Source: Roseovarius halotolerans (GTDB taxonomy: Bacteria > Pseudomonadota > Alphaproteobacteria > Rhodobacterales > Rhodobacteraceae). Taken from it: 64,000 nucleotides of DNA. The translations under genes and the position numbers were made by a program. Shown here in pieces: positions 36,324 to 45,169 of the stretch; position 1 is the first letter of the stretch, and the number at the start of each line of letters is the position of its first letter. The notes under the pieces are model-generated. The model was not told the DNA's origin, did no database searches, and worked only from the letters and a program-made list of their open reading frames with translations. The stretch spans positions 620,001 through 684,000 of the forward strand of contig NZ_FWFU01000002.1 in the NCBI RefSeq assembly GCF_900172255.1, in the 5' to 3' direction.

Positions 36324-36836
36324 TTAGCGCCGAATGTTCTCTAGCGACATGCCACTTTTGTTTGGAAAGAAAAGGCCATAGCCCCCGCTCTGGGAGACTT
36401 TCACATACCTATACAGGTCCAAGTATTCTTTCCCATGATTATGGCCAGCGCTGTCGCAGGTCGGAACAATCACGATCTTGTCGATATCCTTTACACCGTC
36501 CGCGTATCCAATCTCCCACGGACACCATCGGCTCGAAGCCGAGTTGGCCGTTGCTAGGTAAAGGAACCAATCAAAGCGAGTGATCTTATCCTTGATCCTC
36601 TTTGCCGTTTCGCGATTGGGATTTGAAGGCAACGACGTGTCTTCCCAGTCGATGTAAACGAGCCAGCGCTTGGATTGAAGAAAACCCTGAAGGCTTTTTG
36701 CCAACACCGAATCCTTGTGGCTATGAGAGAGAAAAGCTGTTTGCTTTCCTGCCCGCCAAGCCTCCTCAACAATACGCTCTGACTTCCGAACATCATAGCT
36801 GCCAGAATATGCGAGGATAGAAGACTGCTTGATCAT
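36324..36836 (-). CDS. Stand-alone TIR-domain protein
   Basis: 170 residues, mostly one TIR domain. The first strand and loop are TAFLSHSHKD (33-42), followed by VYIDWED (60-66) and the helix with SRWCPWEIGYADG, where Glu108 is the likely NAD-cleaving glutamate. Bacterial TIR proteins of this small type use NAD+ to make signalling nucleotides or to deplete it during phage defence. GGGAGGTAGAT precedes the ATG inside the end of the upstream gene, so translation is coupled. It is the last gene of the three-gene operon. Base composition is about half G+C, clearly below the flanking genes. A plain NADase toxin is the main alternative role. Confidence 0.85.
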   Translation of the reverse strand: MIKQSSILAYSGSYDVRKSERIVEEAWRAGKQTAFLSHSHKDSVLAKSLQGFLQSKRWLVYIDWEDTSLPSNPNRETAKRIKDKITRFDWFLYLATANSASSRWCPWEIGYADGVKDIDKIVIVPTCDSAGHNHGKEYLDLYRYVKVSQSGGYGLFFPNKSGMSLENIRR

Positions 36837-36838
36837 AT

Positions 36839-37477
36839 CTACCTCCCGACATCTGCCGCAGCTTGCCGCACCCAGAACGAAAAATTGGCGCCCCCGTTCT
36901 GCGTCTTGTAGCAGTACAACCCGGCATAGCGAGACAGCCTAATCACGGTCGTATCGTGCGGCTTGATCCATGTGGCAGGAAGATCCACCGCCTGAGTATA
37001 GTCTTCATACCTCACCCATTTCCCGCCCTTAATCTCCGCTAGGCGTATCGCGCCAGCAGAGTTGTAGACGCCCAGGTAATCGAGTGGATTAGGCCCCTCC
37101 TGGGATACATATCCCTGCTGATTTCCCATGAGATTAATTTTTACGGCCAACAGCCCGTTTCCTTTGACGACTGACCTGGCAAGCTCGTAGCGAACCCATC
37201 GGCGCTCATACGTTGCCGCGCCAACGAGAACACAAGTCACGGAAGTGTTTTTGATCCGCTCGCGGATAAGACTTTTGAGAGATTCCGGTCCTGTTCGCCG
37301 AGAGCGCTCCCAGATACTGCCATCAAAGAAGCCCTCCGACTCGCGCGTGTTCTCGTGGTTGTATCGCCATGAATTGCGAACCTGGTTCACCTTCCAAATG
37401 TCGTTCTGGTAATGGAAGGAAAAGAAAACTCGACGTTTGTTTATCTGAGCAGGCATTGCGCCAAAAATACTTGCCAT
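36839..37477 (-). CDS. ThsB-like TIR protein (DUF1863 family)
   Basis: 212 residues. The pattern closely matches Thoeris ThsB: VFFSFHYQND (17-26), then VRNSW, the acidic FFDGSIWE (50-57), SVTCVLVGAATYERRWVRYE (79-98) and a later GPNPLDYLG with a GGKWVRYED strand. Glu98 is in the position expected for the TIR catalytic glutamate. ThsB proteins detect phage and make a cyclic ADP-ribose isomer that activates the effector ThsA. No ThsA is present here. The gene begins one base after the stop of the membrane-protein gene and ends two bases before the next gene, so the three form one operon. Confidence 0.87.
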   Translation of the reverse strand: MASIFGAMPAQINKRRVFFSFHYQNDIWKVNQVRNSWRYNHENTRESEGFFDGSIWERSRRTGPESLKSLIRERIKNTSVTCVLVGAATYERRWVRYELARSVVKGNGLLAVKINLMGNQQGYVSQEGPNPLDYLGVYNSAGAIRLAEIKGGKWVRYEDYTQAVDLPATWIKPHDTTVIRLSRYAGLYCYKTQNGGANFSFWVRQAAADVGR

Positions 37478-37912
37478 TTAAACCCCACAAAAAATCAAAG
37501 CCGCGACAGTGCCTAAAGAAAGAAATATTGCTACATAAAACCAGCTTACCGACCACGACAAAGCTAGCCGCAAGACTGACGCCGTATCCTTCATGAAGGG
37601 AGTTGCTTCGAGGCTATAAGCTTCAACCTCTTCGCCTTTTCGCACGTGATCATAGAGGTCACGATAGGCACGCTCGAAGCGCAAATACTGGGCATCCATG
37701 AGCCAGAAAATTACCATAGGCACGATTGCAGCAACTGCATAGTAAGGAGAAGGTGTTTCAACGGTCGCCATGACAGCAACTGCCGCGCTCCCGAAAGTCG
37801 CGGCAAGAGCTTTGAGGGTAAACGAATTTGCCCCCATTCTTGAGATAACCCCTTGCAGCATTGTCAGATGCGCAATCCGCATACTCTCATCTTGGCTTTG
37901 ATTACCCCCCAT
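37478..37912 (-). CDS. Small membrane protein of the TIR operon
   Basis: 144 residues from ATG 37912, which has GAGG a few bases upstream; the frame can also start at TTG 37951. Three hydrophobic segments are visible at ~32-50, ~56-73 and ~121-143. A charged cytoplasmic-type stretch YLRFERAYRDLYDHVRKGE lies between the second and third. The N-terminal HLTMLQGVISRMGANSF segment and the FWLMDAQYLRFER segment match, from memory, an unnamed family of small membrane proteins encoded beside TIR genes. As first gene of the operon it is the best candidate for the membrane-acting effector. This role is inferred. Confidence 0.72.
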   Translation of the reverse strand: MGGNQSQDESMRIAHLTMLQGVISRMGANSFTLKALAATFGSAAVAVMATVETPSPYYAVAAIVPMVIFWLMDAQYLRFERAYRDLYDHVRKGEEVEAYSLEATPFMKDTASVLRLALSWSVSWFYVAIFLSLGTVAALIFCGV

Positions 37913-37951
37913 CCAAATTGCCTCGTTTTCCAAATCCCAGTTCAATTTCAA

Positions 37952-37981
37952 AGTGTACCCGACTTAACGACACCCCTTCAA
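37952..37981 (-). promoter_or_regulatory. Possible promoter of the TIR operon
   Basis: On the minus strand TTGAAG and TACACT are separated by 18 bases. Transcription would start near 37945, giving a leader of ~33 bases to ATG 37912 and leaving the TTG at 37951 outside the message. That agrees with the chosen start. The match is moderate only. Confidence 0.35.
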
Positions 37982-38319
37982 GCAGAAGTATCCAGCGAAT
38001 TTCGGTAGTTATGGCATCTGCCTTTGCTCAAAACAGATTTGATCTCGCCTAAGCATTGAATGGCCCACCCCGTACAAAACCCACCCCCCTTCCGTACAGA
38101 CTCCCACCGCGCGCTGTGTTAACCCGGCCCCATTCGGTGCGCGGCACCGACGGGATACCGACGTGATGCATATGCGATACCGAAGGGGGTTTTGGTATAT
38201 TAACCAATGGGTTGAGGGGTGATTCCCTCCCCGCGATGCCCGCCCCGCCGGGAGGCTCTATGCAAGGCGCGGATTTTGGCGTATCTCCCCGTGATCGCAA
38301 TCCAGCCAGGGCCGTTGCC
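37982..38319. other. Intergenic region between the TIR operon and psd
   Basis: No convincing gene. GC content rises from left to right, marking the right edge of the island between about 38050 and 38150. A TATATT at 38196-38201 could be a -10 element for psd, with a leader of ~110 bases, but no good -35 is seen. The psd frame stays open upstream to 38212 without a convincing earlier start. Confidence 0.4.
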
Positions 38320-39009
38320 ATGAACATGATGTCCACCTTCATCAAGCCGATGCATCCCGAGGGGCATAAATTCGTCGCCATTTTCGCGGCGATCACCCTT
38401 GTTTTGTTCCTGATCTGGGATGTCCTGGGCTGGGCGGGCGTCGGCCTGACCGTCTGGTGCTACTACTTCTTCCGCGACCCCGAGCGCGTCACCCCTGACC
38501 GCCCCGGCCTGATCGTCAGCCCGGCGGATGGCATCGTCTCCCTGATCGAACCCGCCATTCCCCCGGCCGAACTCGGCCTCCCCGACGAACCCCTGACCCG
38601 CGTCAGCGTCTTCATGTCCGTCTTCAACTGCCACATCAACCGCGCCCCCACCGCCGGCGAGGTCACCGCCATCGCCTATCGCCCCGGCAAATTCTTCAAC
38701 GCCTCGCTCGACAAGGCCAGCGCCGATAACGAGCGCAACAGCCTGCTGATCCGCATGGAGGATGGGCGCGATCTTGCCGTAGTGCAGATCGCCGGGCTGG
38801 TCGCTCGACGGATTGTGTGTTTCGTCAAGGGCGGGGATCGTGTAGGTACAGGCGAGAGGTTCGGCCTGATCCGCTTCGGATCGCGGCTCGATGTCTACCT
38901 TCCCGACGGGGTCAGCCCCCTTGTCCGGGTCGGCCAGACCATGATCGCTGGCGAGACCATACTCGCCGAAACCGGCGCCATCGCGCCCCAAAAGACCACG
39001 GAGCAATGA
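38320..39009 (+). CDS. psd: Phosphatidylserine decarboxylase proenzyme
   Basis: 229 residues from ATG 38320. This is the short bacterial form: N-terminal MHPEGHKFV, one or two membrane helices (~18-45), then [10 protein letters not shown] and [20 protein letters not shown] and the self-cleavage site FGS follow near the end (Gly187-Ser188), where Ser becomes the pyruvoyl group. It makes phosphatidylethanolamine from phosphatidylserine at the inner membrane. The stop overlaps the pssA start by 4 bases, which couples the two steps. Confidence 0.94.
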   Translation: MNMMSTFIKPMHPEGHKFVAIFAAITLVLFLIWDVLGWAGVGLTVWCYYFFRDPERVTPDRPGLIVSPADGIVSLIEPAIPPAELGLPDEPLTRVSVFMSVFNCHINRAPTAGEVTAIAYRPGKFFNASLDKASADNERNSLLIRMEDGRDLAVVQIAGLVARRIVCFVKGGDRVGTGERFGLIRFGSRLDVYLPDGVSPLVRVGQTMIAGETILAETGAIAPQKTTEQ

Positions 39010-39758
39010 CGCAACTGCCTGGAAAGTCCATCACTGATCTGACGCTGGTCAGACTGCTGCCCAACATGATGACGCTGGGCGCGATCTGTGCCGGAATGAC
39101 CGCGATCCGCTTTGCTATGCTGGATAACTACACCACCGCAGTATCGCTGATCCTGCTGGCCGCGATCCTTGACGGCCTGGATGGCCGTGTGGCGCGCATG
39201 GTGGGCTGTGACAGCCAGTTCGGGCTCGAGCTCGACTCGCTGGGGGATTTCCTCAATTTCGGCGTCGCACCGGCAGTCATCGTCTATTTCTGGAGCCTTC
39301 AGGACATGGGTGCCTTCGGCTGGAGCACCGCGCTGGCCTTCGCTATCTGCTGCGTGCTGCGCCTGGCACGGTTCAACGTGATGGCCCGCAATCCCGACGC
39401 GCCCGGTCCCTGCACGCATTTCACCGGCGTCCCCGCACCTGCCGGGGCATTCCTGGCGATGGCGCCGATGTTCCTCGCCTTCGCCTTTGTCGACCGCCCG
39501 GCGCTGCCGCCGCTGCTGGTCTGCTTCTATCTCCTGGGTGTCGGCCTGCTGATGGTCAGCCGCGTGCCGACGCCCTCTCTCAAGGGTCTGAGGATACCAC
39601 AGGAAAGCCGCTTGGCCGTCGCCTTCGGCGGGCTCTTGCTTCTGCTCGCGCTCATTGCATTCGAGTGGGTCACGCTTCTGGCCATGAGCACCGTTTACCT
39701 GATGATGGTGCTTCGTTCCTTCCTGACCGAATGGCGCAAATCTTCCGAACTCGAGTGA
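39006..39758 (+). CDS. pssA: Phosphatidylserine synthase (CDP-alcohol transferase)
   Basis: 250 residues from ATG 39006. Multi-helix membrane enzyme with the CDP-alcohol phosphotransferase motif DGLDGRVAR, then G and two further aspartates in [11 protein letters not shown] (~55-80). It joins serine to CDP-diacylglycerol to supply Psd. It lies between psd and a PmtA-like methyltransferase in a compact phospholipid operon. Confidence 0.94.
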   Translation: MTQLPGKSITDLTLVRLLPNMMTLGAICAGMTAIRFAMLDNYTTAVSLILLAAILDGLDGRVARMVGCDSQFGLELDSLGDFLNFGVAPAVIVYFWSLQDMGAFGWSTALAFAICCVLRLARFNVMARNPDAPGPCTHFTGVPAPAGAFLAMAPMFLAFAFVDRPALPPLLVCFYLLGVGLLMVSRVPTPSLKGLRIPQESRLAVAFGGLLLLLALIAFEWVTLLAMSTVYLMMVLRSFLTEWRKSSELE

Positions 39759-39762
39759 CTTG

Positions 39763-40383
39763 ATGGACCCCAAAGCGATTGAATCCTCCTACGCCCGCTG
39801 GGCGCCCATCTACGACGCCACCTTCGGCGCTGTCACCAGCATCGGTCGCCGCCGTGCGGTCGCCGCGGTAAACGCGCATCCCGGCCGGGTGCTTGAAGTG
39901 GGCGTCGGCACCGGCCTTGCGCTGCCGCTCTATGACGCGGATTGCGACGTCACCGGCATCGATTTCAGCGAGGATATGCTCGCCAAGGCCCGCCGCCGGG
40001 TCGAGGAACGCGGGCTCGACCATGTCAAGGCACTGCGCCAGATGGATGCCCGCGCGCTGGATTTCCCCGATAACAGCTTCGATACGATCGTGGCCATGCA
40101 TGTTCTGTCGGTCGTTCCCGAACCTGAAAAGGTCATGGCCGAGATCGCCCGCGTCTGCGCGCCGGGCGGGCGCGTGATCATCACCAACCATTTCGTGCGC
40201 AAACGCGGCGTGCTGGCGTTCCTCGAACGCATCACCGCGCCCTTCGCCAATGTGCTCGGCTGGCATTCGGATTTCAGGATCGAAACCGTCCTGCGTGACG
40301 ATCTTTCGGTGGCGCAGCAATCCTCGCTGCCGCCGGTGGGAATGATGACCTTTCTCATGATGGAAAAGCCACGCCTGTCCTGA
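39763..40383 (+). CDS. pmtA: Phosphatidylethanolamine N-methyltransferase-like (PmtA)
   Basis: 206 residues from ATG 39763. Class I SAM methyltransferase: VLEVGVGTGLALPLY (motif I), TGIDFSEDMLAKA, ARALDFPDNSFDTIV, and GGRVIITNHF. Length and the YARWAPIYD start resemble Rhodobacter PmtA, which methylates phosphatidylethanolamine to phosphatidylcholine. The position directly after psd and pssA supports that substrate. A ubiquinone-type methyltransferase is the alternative, since these families are close. Confidence 0.8.
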   Translation: MDPKAIESSYARWAPIYDATFGAVTSIGRRRAVAAVNAHPGRVLEVGVGTGLALPLYDADCDVTGIDFSEDMLAKARRRVEERGLDHVKALRQMDARALDFPDNSFDTIVAMHVLSVVPEPEKVMAEIARVCAPGGRVIITNHFVRKRGVLAFLERITAPFANVLGWHSDFRIETVLRDDLSVAQQSSLPPVGMMTFLMMEKPRLS

Positions 40384-40386
40384 CGC

Positions 40387-40983
40387 TCAGCGCTGACGAC
40401 GCAGATAGACGTAATAGGCGCCGGAACCCCCGTGGCTGACATGCGCCTCGGTCACCTGAAGGACAACCTGCGCCAGCGGCGGCGATGATAGCCATTGCGG
40501 CACGTTGTGGCGAAGGATGCCGCGCCGCACCGGCATCGGGCCGGTATCGTCACCTCTCTTGCCCTTGCCGGTGATCACCAGAACCAGCCGCTTGCCCCCT
40601 GCGTGGGCGCGCAGGATGAAGCCCATCAAGGCGGGATGCGCGCGATCAAGGGTCATGCCATGCAGGTCGATGCGTGCCTCGGGCACCATCTTGCCGCGCT
40701 TCAGCTTGCCATGCGCCTTCTTGTCCATCCTCACAGGCTGACCGGCGAGGCGTTCGGGAAGGCCCGGTTGCAGGTCATGCCCCGGCATGCGCCGCGCTGC
40801 CTTGTCGCCGATCCTGAATCCTTCGATCTTGGTCCTGGCGGGCGCTTCCTCCTTGCGCCCGGATATCTGGGGGCCTGGCAGAGGCGCTTCGCTGCGGGTG
40901 CGCTCGGGGTTCAGGCGCTCGGTGGTCTTGGCGACCTTGCGCCAGAGCTCCAGTTCCTCGGGCTTCAGCCGCCGTCGTGTCAC
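40387..40983 (-). CDS. Smr-domain protein
   Basis: 198 residues. The first ~100 are basic and unstructured. The C-terminal Smr domain shows RIDLHGMTLDRAH, LVLVITGKGKRG and HGGSGAYYVYLRR, the usual nucleic-acid-cleaving signature. Smr proteins act on DNA junctions or on stalled-ribosome mRNA. It starts inside the mltA stop codon and ends the three-gene minus-strand operon. Confidence 0.9.
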   Translation of the reverse strand: MTRRRLKPEELELWRKVAKTTERLNPERTRSEAPLPGPQISGRKEEAPARTKIEGFRIGDKAARRMPGHDLQPGLPERLAGQPVRMDKKAHGKLKRGKMVPEARIDLHGMTLDRAHPALMGFILRAHAGGKRLVLVITGKGKRGDDTGPMPVRRGILRHNVPQWLSSPPLAQVVLQVTEAHVSHGGSGAYYVYLRRQR

Positions 40984-42017
40984 CGCAACGACTCCGACAG
41001 CATCGCAAAGGCGCGCTGAATCGGCATCAATACCAGCATCCGGCCCGGATCGCGCAACTTGCCTGCTGCGCGGCCCGCGTCATCGCCGGTGCCGAAAAAG
41101 ATGTCGGCGCGCTGCGGTCCCTTGATCGCCGAGCCGGTATCCTGCGCCACCATCAGGCGACGCATCGGGTCCGCGCCGTCCTTCTCAATCCAGACAGGCG
41201 CGCCCAGCGGCACAAAGGCCGGATCGACGGCAATCGTACGCCCCGGCGTCACGGATCGGTTCATCGCGCCCAGCGGGCCAGCCGCCGCCGGTATCTTGTC
41301 GACGATGCGAAAGAACACGTAGGACGGGTTGTGAAACAGCAGTTCGCGTCCGGCTTCGGGGTTGCGTCGCACCCAGTTCTTGATCACCTCGGCGGATACC
41401 TGGTGCACCTTGTAGATCCCACGCCGCACCATCTCGACCCCGACCGAACGGTATTCATGCCCGTTCTTGCCGCCATAGCCGACCCGGACCACCCTTCCGT
41501 CAGGCAGGCGGATCCGCCCCGAGCCCTGGATCTGGAGAAAGAACAGCTCGACGGGATCATCGACCCAGGCAATCTCAAGCCCCCGACCCTGCATCGCGTC
41601 GCCGGTCTCGATCTCACGGCGGCTCAGCCAGGGGCTTGATCGGCGCGCTTCGGGCGGCTGGCGATAGACAGGATGACGAAACCGCTCCGAAGGGCTGAGC
41701 GCCCCGTCCAGTTCCGGCTCGAAATAACCGGTGAACAGCGCCTTCTGGCCGTTCTCGATTAGGACAGGGCGAAAGAACAGCTCGAAAAACGCCTTGGCGT
41801 CAGGCTTCTGCCCGGCCAGCGCACACAGGGCGCTCCAATCCGGATCGACCATATCAGGACAGGTTTCAAGAAACACCGCCAGCGCGCTGGCATGGTCATC
41901 CTGCTCCCAGCCGTCGAGATCACCGAATTCCACGATGCTATGGGTGCCCTCATCCGCCCAGAGGCTGCCTGCGACAGACAGCCAGACGGACAGGACAACC
42001 CAAAGCGTCCGGGTCAT
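40980..42017 (-). CDS. mltA: Membrane-bound lytic transglycosylase A
   Basis: 345 residues from ATG 42017, beginning with a signal peptide (TLWVVLSVWLSVAGSLWA). The MltA domain has LFTGYFEPELDG, LFFLQIQGSGRIRL and GYGGKNGHEYRSVG. The C-terminal 3D domain holds the three aspartates in TIAVDPAFVPLG, QDTGSAIKG and RADIFFG, one of them the catalytic acid. It cuts glycan strands in the periplasm to form anhydromuropeptides. No clear lipobox cysteine is seen. It overlaps both neighbours by 4 bases. Confidence 0.93.
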   Translation of the reverse strand: MTRTLWVVLSVWLSVAGSLWADEGTHSIVEFGDLDGWEQDDHASALAVFLETCPDMVDPDWSALCALAGQKPDAKAFFELFFRPVLIENGQKALFTGYFEPELDGALSPSERFRHPVYRQPPEARRSSPWLSRREIETGDAMQGRGLEIAWVDDPVELFFLQIQGSGRIRLPDGRVVRVGYGGKNGHEYRSVGVEMVRRGIYKVHQVSAEVIKNWVRRNPEAGRELLFHNPSYVFFRIVDKIPAAAGPLGAMNRSVTPGRTIAVDPAFVPLGAPVWIEKDGADPMRRLMVAQDTGSAIKGPQRADIFFGTGDDAGRAAGKLRDPGRMLVLMPIQRAFAMLSESLR

Positions 42018-42676
42018 TCGCCCGTGGCAACAAGCCGCCAATTCGGATCATCCGATCCCATCACGCGCTCGAAGGTCCAGATGTCCTTCTGGCGTTTGGG
42101 CTGGCGCGGGTCGCCCTCGACAACTTCGCCGTTGCTGTCCCGCACGACAGACGTCATCTCGGCGACGAAACGCACGGTAATCGCGGCACGGAAATCATCC
42201 TGTCCGAACGTCGCTTCGGTCAGCTTGGTCTCGCGCATTCCAAGGAACTCCGCCTCGACGCTCAGCCCCTGTTCCTCGCGCGCGTCGAGAACCTGGGCAA
42301 AAGCCTCGTAGACGTCTTCGTCAAGAAACGGCGCAACATCGTCCAGCTTGCCGCGCTCGAAGGCGAGCAGGATCATCTCGTAGGCGCCGCGCGCACCTTG
42401 CAGGAATTCGGTGACATTGAACGCCGGTTCGACCCGCTTCATTTCGGCCAGCGCCTTGGCGCTGTCAGAATCCTCGGCGACGTTGTCGATGATGTCGTAA
42501 TCAGGTCCGCCGTCGATCACCTCGAAGGAGTCGCGACGTTGTGGCGCACCCGGCGCCTGCTGGCTGCGCGGCGGCCCCTCGAACCCGTCTCGGGTGCCAA
42601 GAACGCTTTTCAATCGCAGGATCAAGAAAATCGCGATTCCGGCAAGCACCAGAAGCTGAAGGATAGGGGAATTCAT
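42014..42676 (-). CDS. Tim44-like domain protein
   Basis: 220 residues from ATG 42676. One N-terminal membrane helix (LLVLAGIAIFLILRL) is followed by a Gly/Pro/Gln-rich linker. A Tim44/MBA1-type fold then covers the last ~130 residues (FLQGARGAYEMILLAFERG, VYEAFAQVLDAREE). In alphaproteobacteria such proteins are inner-membrane anchored and of uncertain role, perhaps in protein handling. It is first in the operon with mltA and smr. It diverges from fxsA across ~107 bases. Confidence 0.85.
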   Translation of the reverse strand: MNSPILQLLVLAGIAIFLILRLKSVLGTRDGFEGPPRSQQAPGAPQRRDSFEVIDGGPDYDIIDNVAEDSDSAKALAEMKRVEPAFNVTEFLQGARGAYEMILLAFERGKLDDVAPFLDEDVYEAFAQVLDAREEQGLSVEAEFLGMRETKLTEATFGQDDFRAAITVRFVAEMTSVVRDSNGEVVEGDPRQPKRQKDIWTFERVMGSDDPNWRLVATGE

Positions 42677-42783
42677 TGGCACCTCGTGTCCTGCGGCATG
42701 GCATCATGCACATCTCGCACTTATGTAGGTGACAGGCGCGCCCAAGTCCACCTTGCAAGCGCGAGTGAGAAGGGAGTTTCACC

Positions 42784-43284
42784 ATGTGGCTGTTCCTGGC
42801 CTTTCTATCGATCCCGCTGATCGAGATCGCCCTGTTCATCCAGGTCGGCGGTGCGATCGGTCTGTGGCCGACACTCGGGATCGTTGTCCTGACCGCCATT
42901 CTCGGCACCTTTCTGGTGCGCACCCAGGGCCTGATGGCAATGGGCAACCTGCGGCGATCCTTTTCCGAGCTCGACGACCCGACCGAGCCGCTGGCGCATG
43001 GCGCGATGATCCTGGTCGCCGGGGCGCTTCTTCTGACGCCCGGATTCTTTACCGATGCGATCGGTTTCGCGCTGCTGATGCCGCCGGTGCGCCGCGCGGC
43101 CTTCGATCACCTGCGCAGGCGCGTCCATGTGCAGCGCTTTGAAATGGGTCCCGACGGCCCACGCAACCCCAAAGGCCCGCGCCGCCCCCGCGACCCCGGC
43201 GTGATCGAGGGCGACTACCACGAGGTCGACCCGGCAAATTCGCCGAAAGGCCCCGGCACATCGGGCTGGACCACAAGGCATTGA
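42784..43284 (+). CDS. fxsA: FxsA family membrane protein
   Basis: 166 residues. Membrane helices near residues 2-22, 25-45 and 75-100. The family start WLFLAFLSIPLIEIALFIQVG and LTPGFFTDAIGFALL are clear. The C-terminal ~60 residues are soluble, basic and proline-rich. In E. coli FxsA modulates exclusion of phage T7 by the F plasmid; its normal role is not known. AGAAGGGAG precedes the ATG. Confidence 0.9.
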   Translation: MWLFLAFLSIPLIEIALFIQVGGAIGLWPTLGIVVLTAILGTFLVRTQGLMAMGNLRRSFSELDDPTEPLAHGAMILVAGALLLTPGFFTDAIGFALLMPPVRRAAFDHLRRRVHVQRFEMGPDGPRNPKGPRRPRDPGVIEGDYHEVDPANSPKGPGTSGWTTRH

Positions 43285-43344
43285 GGCCCCCACGCCTTCC
43301 TGCTAATCCTCTGCGCAACTTTCAGCCTTATTTGGAGAAGCACG

Positions 43345-43848
43345 ATGGCCGAACAGGAAAACGGGGCCGCAGATCAGCAACAGCCCCAGGTCAAGATGAG
43401 CACCCTCACACAGTTCATCCGCGACCTTTCATTTGAAAACGTCCTTTCGCAGCGCGGCTCTGGCGGTGAAGTTTCGCCCGACGTTCAGGTCTCGGTCAAT
43501 CTCGACGCCAAGAAACGCACCCCGGACCACCAGTTCGAGGTCATCGTCAAGATGCGCGTCGATTCCAAGAACAAGGGCACCGAAGAGGCGCTGTTCGTTC
43601 TCGAGATGGAATATGCCGGCGTGTTCCACATCGAAGGCGTGCCCGAGGACCAGATGCACCCCTTCCTTCTGATCGAATGCCCGCGGATGCTGTTCCCCTT
43701 CATCCGCCGCATCGTCAGCGACGTGACCCGCGATGGGGGCTTCCCGCCGCTCAACCTCGAAAACATCGATTTCGTTCAGCTTTATCGCAACGAGATCGCC
43801 CGCCGCCAGCAGGCACAGGGCGCCCAGAAAGAAACGCCTGACGCCTGA
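43345..43848 (+). CDS. secB: Protein-export chaperone SecB
   Basis: 167 residues. The family segments FIRDLSFENV, FEVIVKMRV, AGVFHIEGV, LIECPRMLFPFIRRIVSDVTRDGGFPP and NIDFVQLY are all visible. It keeps preproteins unfolded and passes them to SecA. It converges end to end with dnaQ, stop codons touching, an order often seen near alphaproteobacterial origins. Confidence 0.96.
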   Translation: MAEQENGAADQQQPQVKMSTLTQFIRDLSFENVLSQRGSGGEVSPDVQVSVNLDAKKRTPDHQFEVIVKMRVDSKNKGTEEALFVLEMEYAGVFHIEGVPEDQMHPFLLIECPRMLFPFIRRIVSDVTRDGGFPPLNLENIDFVQLYRNEIARRQQAQGAQKETPDA

Positions 43849-44583
43849 TCAGCGCAGTTTGTTCCAAAGCGCGCCGTCGCCCATGCCCTCGATGAATGCG
43901 GCATGGGCGGCGGCTTCTTTTTCGCTCAGCCTCGATGGCAGCGGCTCGGGGCGCGGATAGGCCCGCCACTCCGTCGCACCACCAGCCACACCCGCGCCGC
44001 CCGCAGGCCCGGCCGACAGCGCGAAATCCGGCTGCCGCCCGCCGATCAGCTCCAGGTAAACCTCGGCCAGGATCTCGGAATCCAAAAGCGCGCCATGCAG
44101 CGTGCGCGCCGCGTTGTCGATCGCAAACCGCCGGCACAGCGCATCCAGCGACGCCGGCGAGCCGGGAAACTTCTTGCGCGCGATGGCCAGCGTATCGATT
44201 GCCTGCTCCCATGGAAGCGCAGGCAGCTTCAGCCAGCCCAGCTCGGCATTGAGAAACTTCATGTCGAAAGCGGCATTGTGGATCACCAGCTTGGCATCGC
44301 CGACAAAGTCGATGAACGCCTGCGCCACATCCCGAAAGACCGGCTTGTCCCTCAGCGTGACCTCGCCATCGCGCGGCGGGCGCGGCGTGCTCAGCAGGTC
44401 GGGGCCAATGCCATGCACGCCAAAGGCCTCGTCCGGCATGCCCCGTTCTGGGTTGATATATTCATGAAAACTGCGCCCCGTGGGCATGTGATTATACAGC
44501 TCAAGCGCCCCGATCTCGACGATCCGGTCGCCTTGTTCGGGGTCGAACCCGGTGGTCTCGGTGTCCAGAACGATCTCACGCAT
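43849..44583 (-). CDS. dnaQ: DNA polymerase III epsilon subunit
   Basis: 244 residues. DEDDh exonuclease motifs: [11 protein letters not shown] (Exo I), [13 protein letters not shown] (Exo II) and the later [15 protein letters not shown] with the final acidic residue. A Gly/Ala-rich linker leads to a C-terminal segment that binds the polymerase alpha subunit. It supplies proofreading to the replicase. Its start overlaps the end of coaE by 8 bases. Confidence 0.94.
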   Translation of the reverse strand: MREIVLDTETTGFDPEQGDRIVEIGALELYNHMPTGRSFHEYINPERGMPDEAFGVHGIGPDLLSTPRPPRDGEVTLRDKPVFRDVAQAFIDFVGDAKLVIHNAAFDMKFLNAELGWLKLPALPWEQAIDTLAIARKKFPGSPASLDALCRRFAIDNAARTLHGALLDSEILAEVYLELIGGRQPDFALSAGPAGGAGVAGGATEWRAYPRPEPLPSRLSEKEAAAHAAFIEGMGDGALWNKLR

Positions 44584-45169
44584 GCAACAGCCTGTCTCTT
44601 ATATCCCTGACCACATCCTGAACCTGCCGCCGGGCATTCTCAAGGGTGTCGGTTTCGATCACATAATCGGCGCGGCGGCATTTTTCCGCATTCGGCATCT
44701 GGCGCGCGCGGATATCCTCGAACGCCTGCGCGCTCATCGTGCCGCGGTCAAGCACCCTCTGGCGCTGAATCTCCGGGGCGATGGTCACGCAGGCCACCGC
44801 ATCCATCCCGGCATCCGCCCCGGTCTCGAACAGCAGCGGTATATCCAGAACCACGATATCCGCAGTCGCCTGACTGATGAACGCGGCGCGATCCGCCGCG
44901 ACCAGCGGATGAACGATGGCCTCGATCCGCTGCAAGGCTTCCGGTTTCCGCGCGATCACCTCTTTCAGCCGGTCGCGCGACACCGCGCCGCCTTCAATCG
45001 CCTCGGGAAAGGCCGCACCCATCGGCGCCACCGCCGCGCCCCCTTCGCCGTAAAGTCGATGCACCGCCGCATCCGCATCCCATACGGCACATCCCTCCTC
45101 GGCGAACATCTGCGCCGTGGTGGATTTCCCCATCCCGATCGAACCCGTCAGGCCAAGCAGAAAGCTCAT
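44576..45169 (-). CDS. coaE: Dephospho-CoA kinase
   Basis: 197 residues. P-loop [16 protein letters not shown] at residues 7-22, then [12 protein letters not shown] and a lid-type RQMPNAEK segment. It performs the last step of coenzyme A synthesis in the cytoplasm. It overlaps aroE by 4 bases and dnaQ by 8 in a compact operon. Confidence 0.95.
   Translation of the reverse strand: MSFLLGLTGSIGMGKSTTAQMFAEEGCAVWDADAAVHRLYGEGGAAVAPMGAAFPEAIEGGAVSRDRLKEVIARKPEALQRIEAIVHPLVAADRAAFISQATADIVVLDIPLLFETGADAGMDAVACVTIAPEIQRQRVLDRGTMSAQAFEDIRARQMPNAEKCRRADYVIETDTLENARRQVQDVVRDIRDRLLHA

Noticed and set aside
37478..37951. TIR-operon membrane protein as a type II ThsA (membrane plus macro domain)
   Set aside because: At 144 residues there is no room for a macro domain, and none of its motifs is visible.
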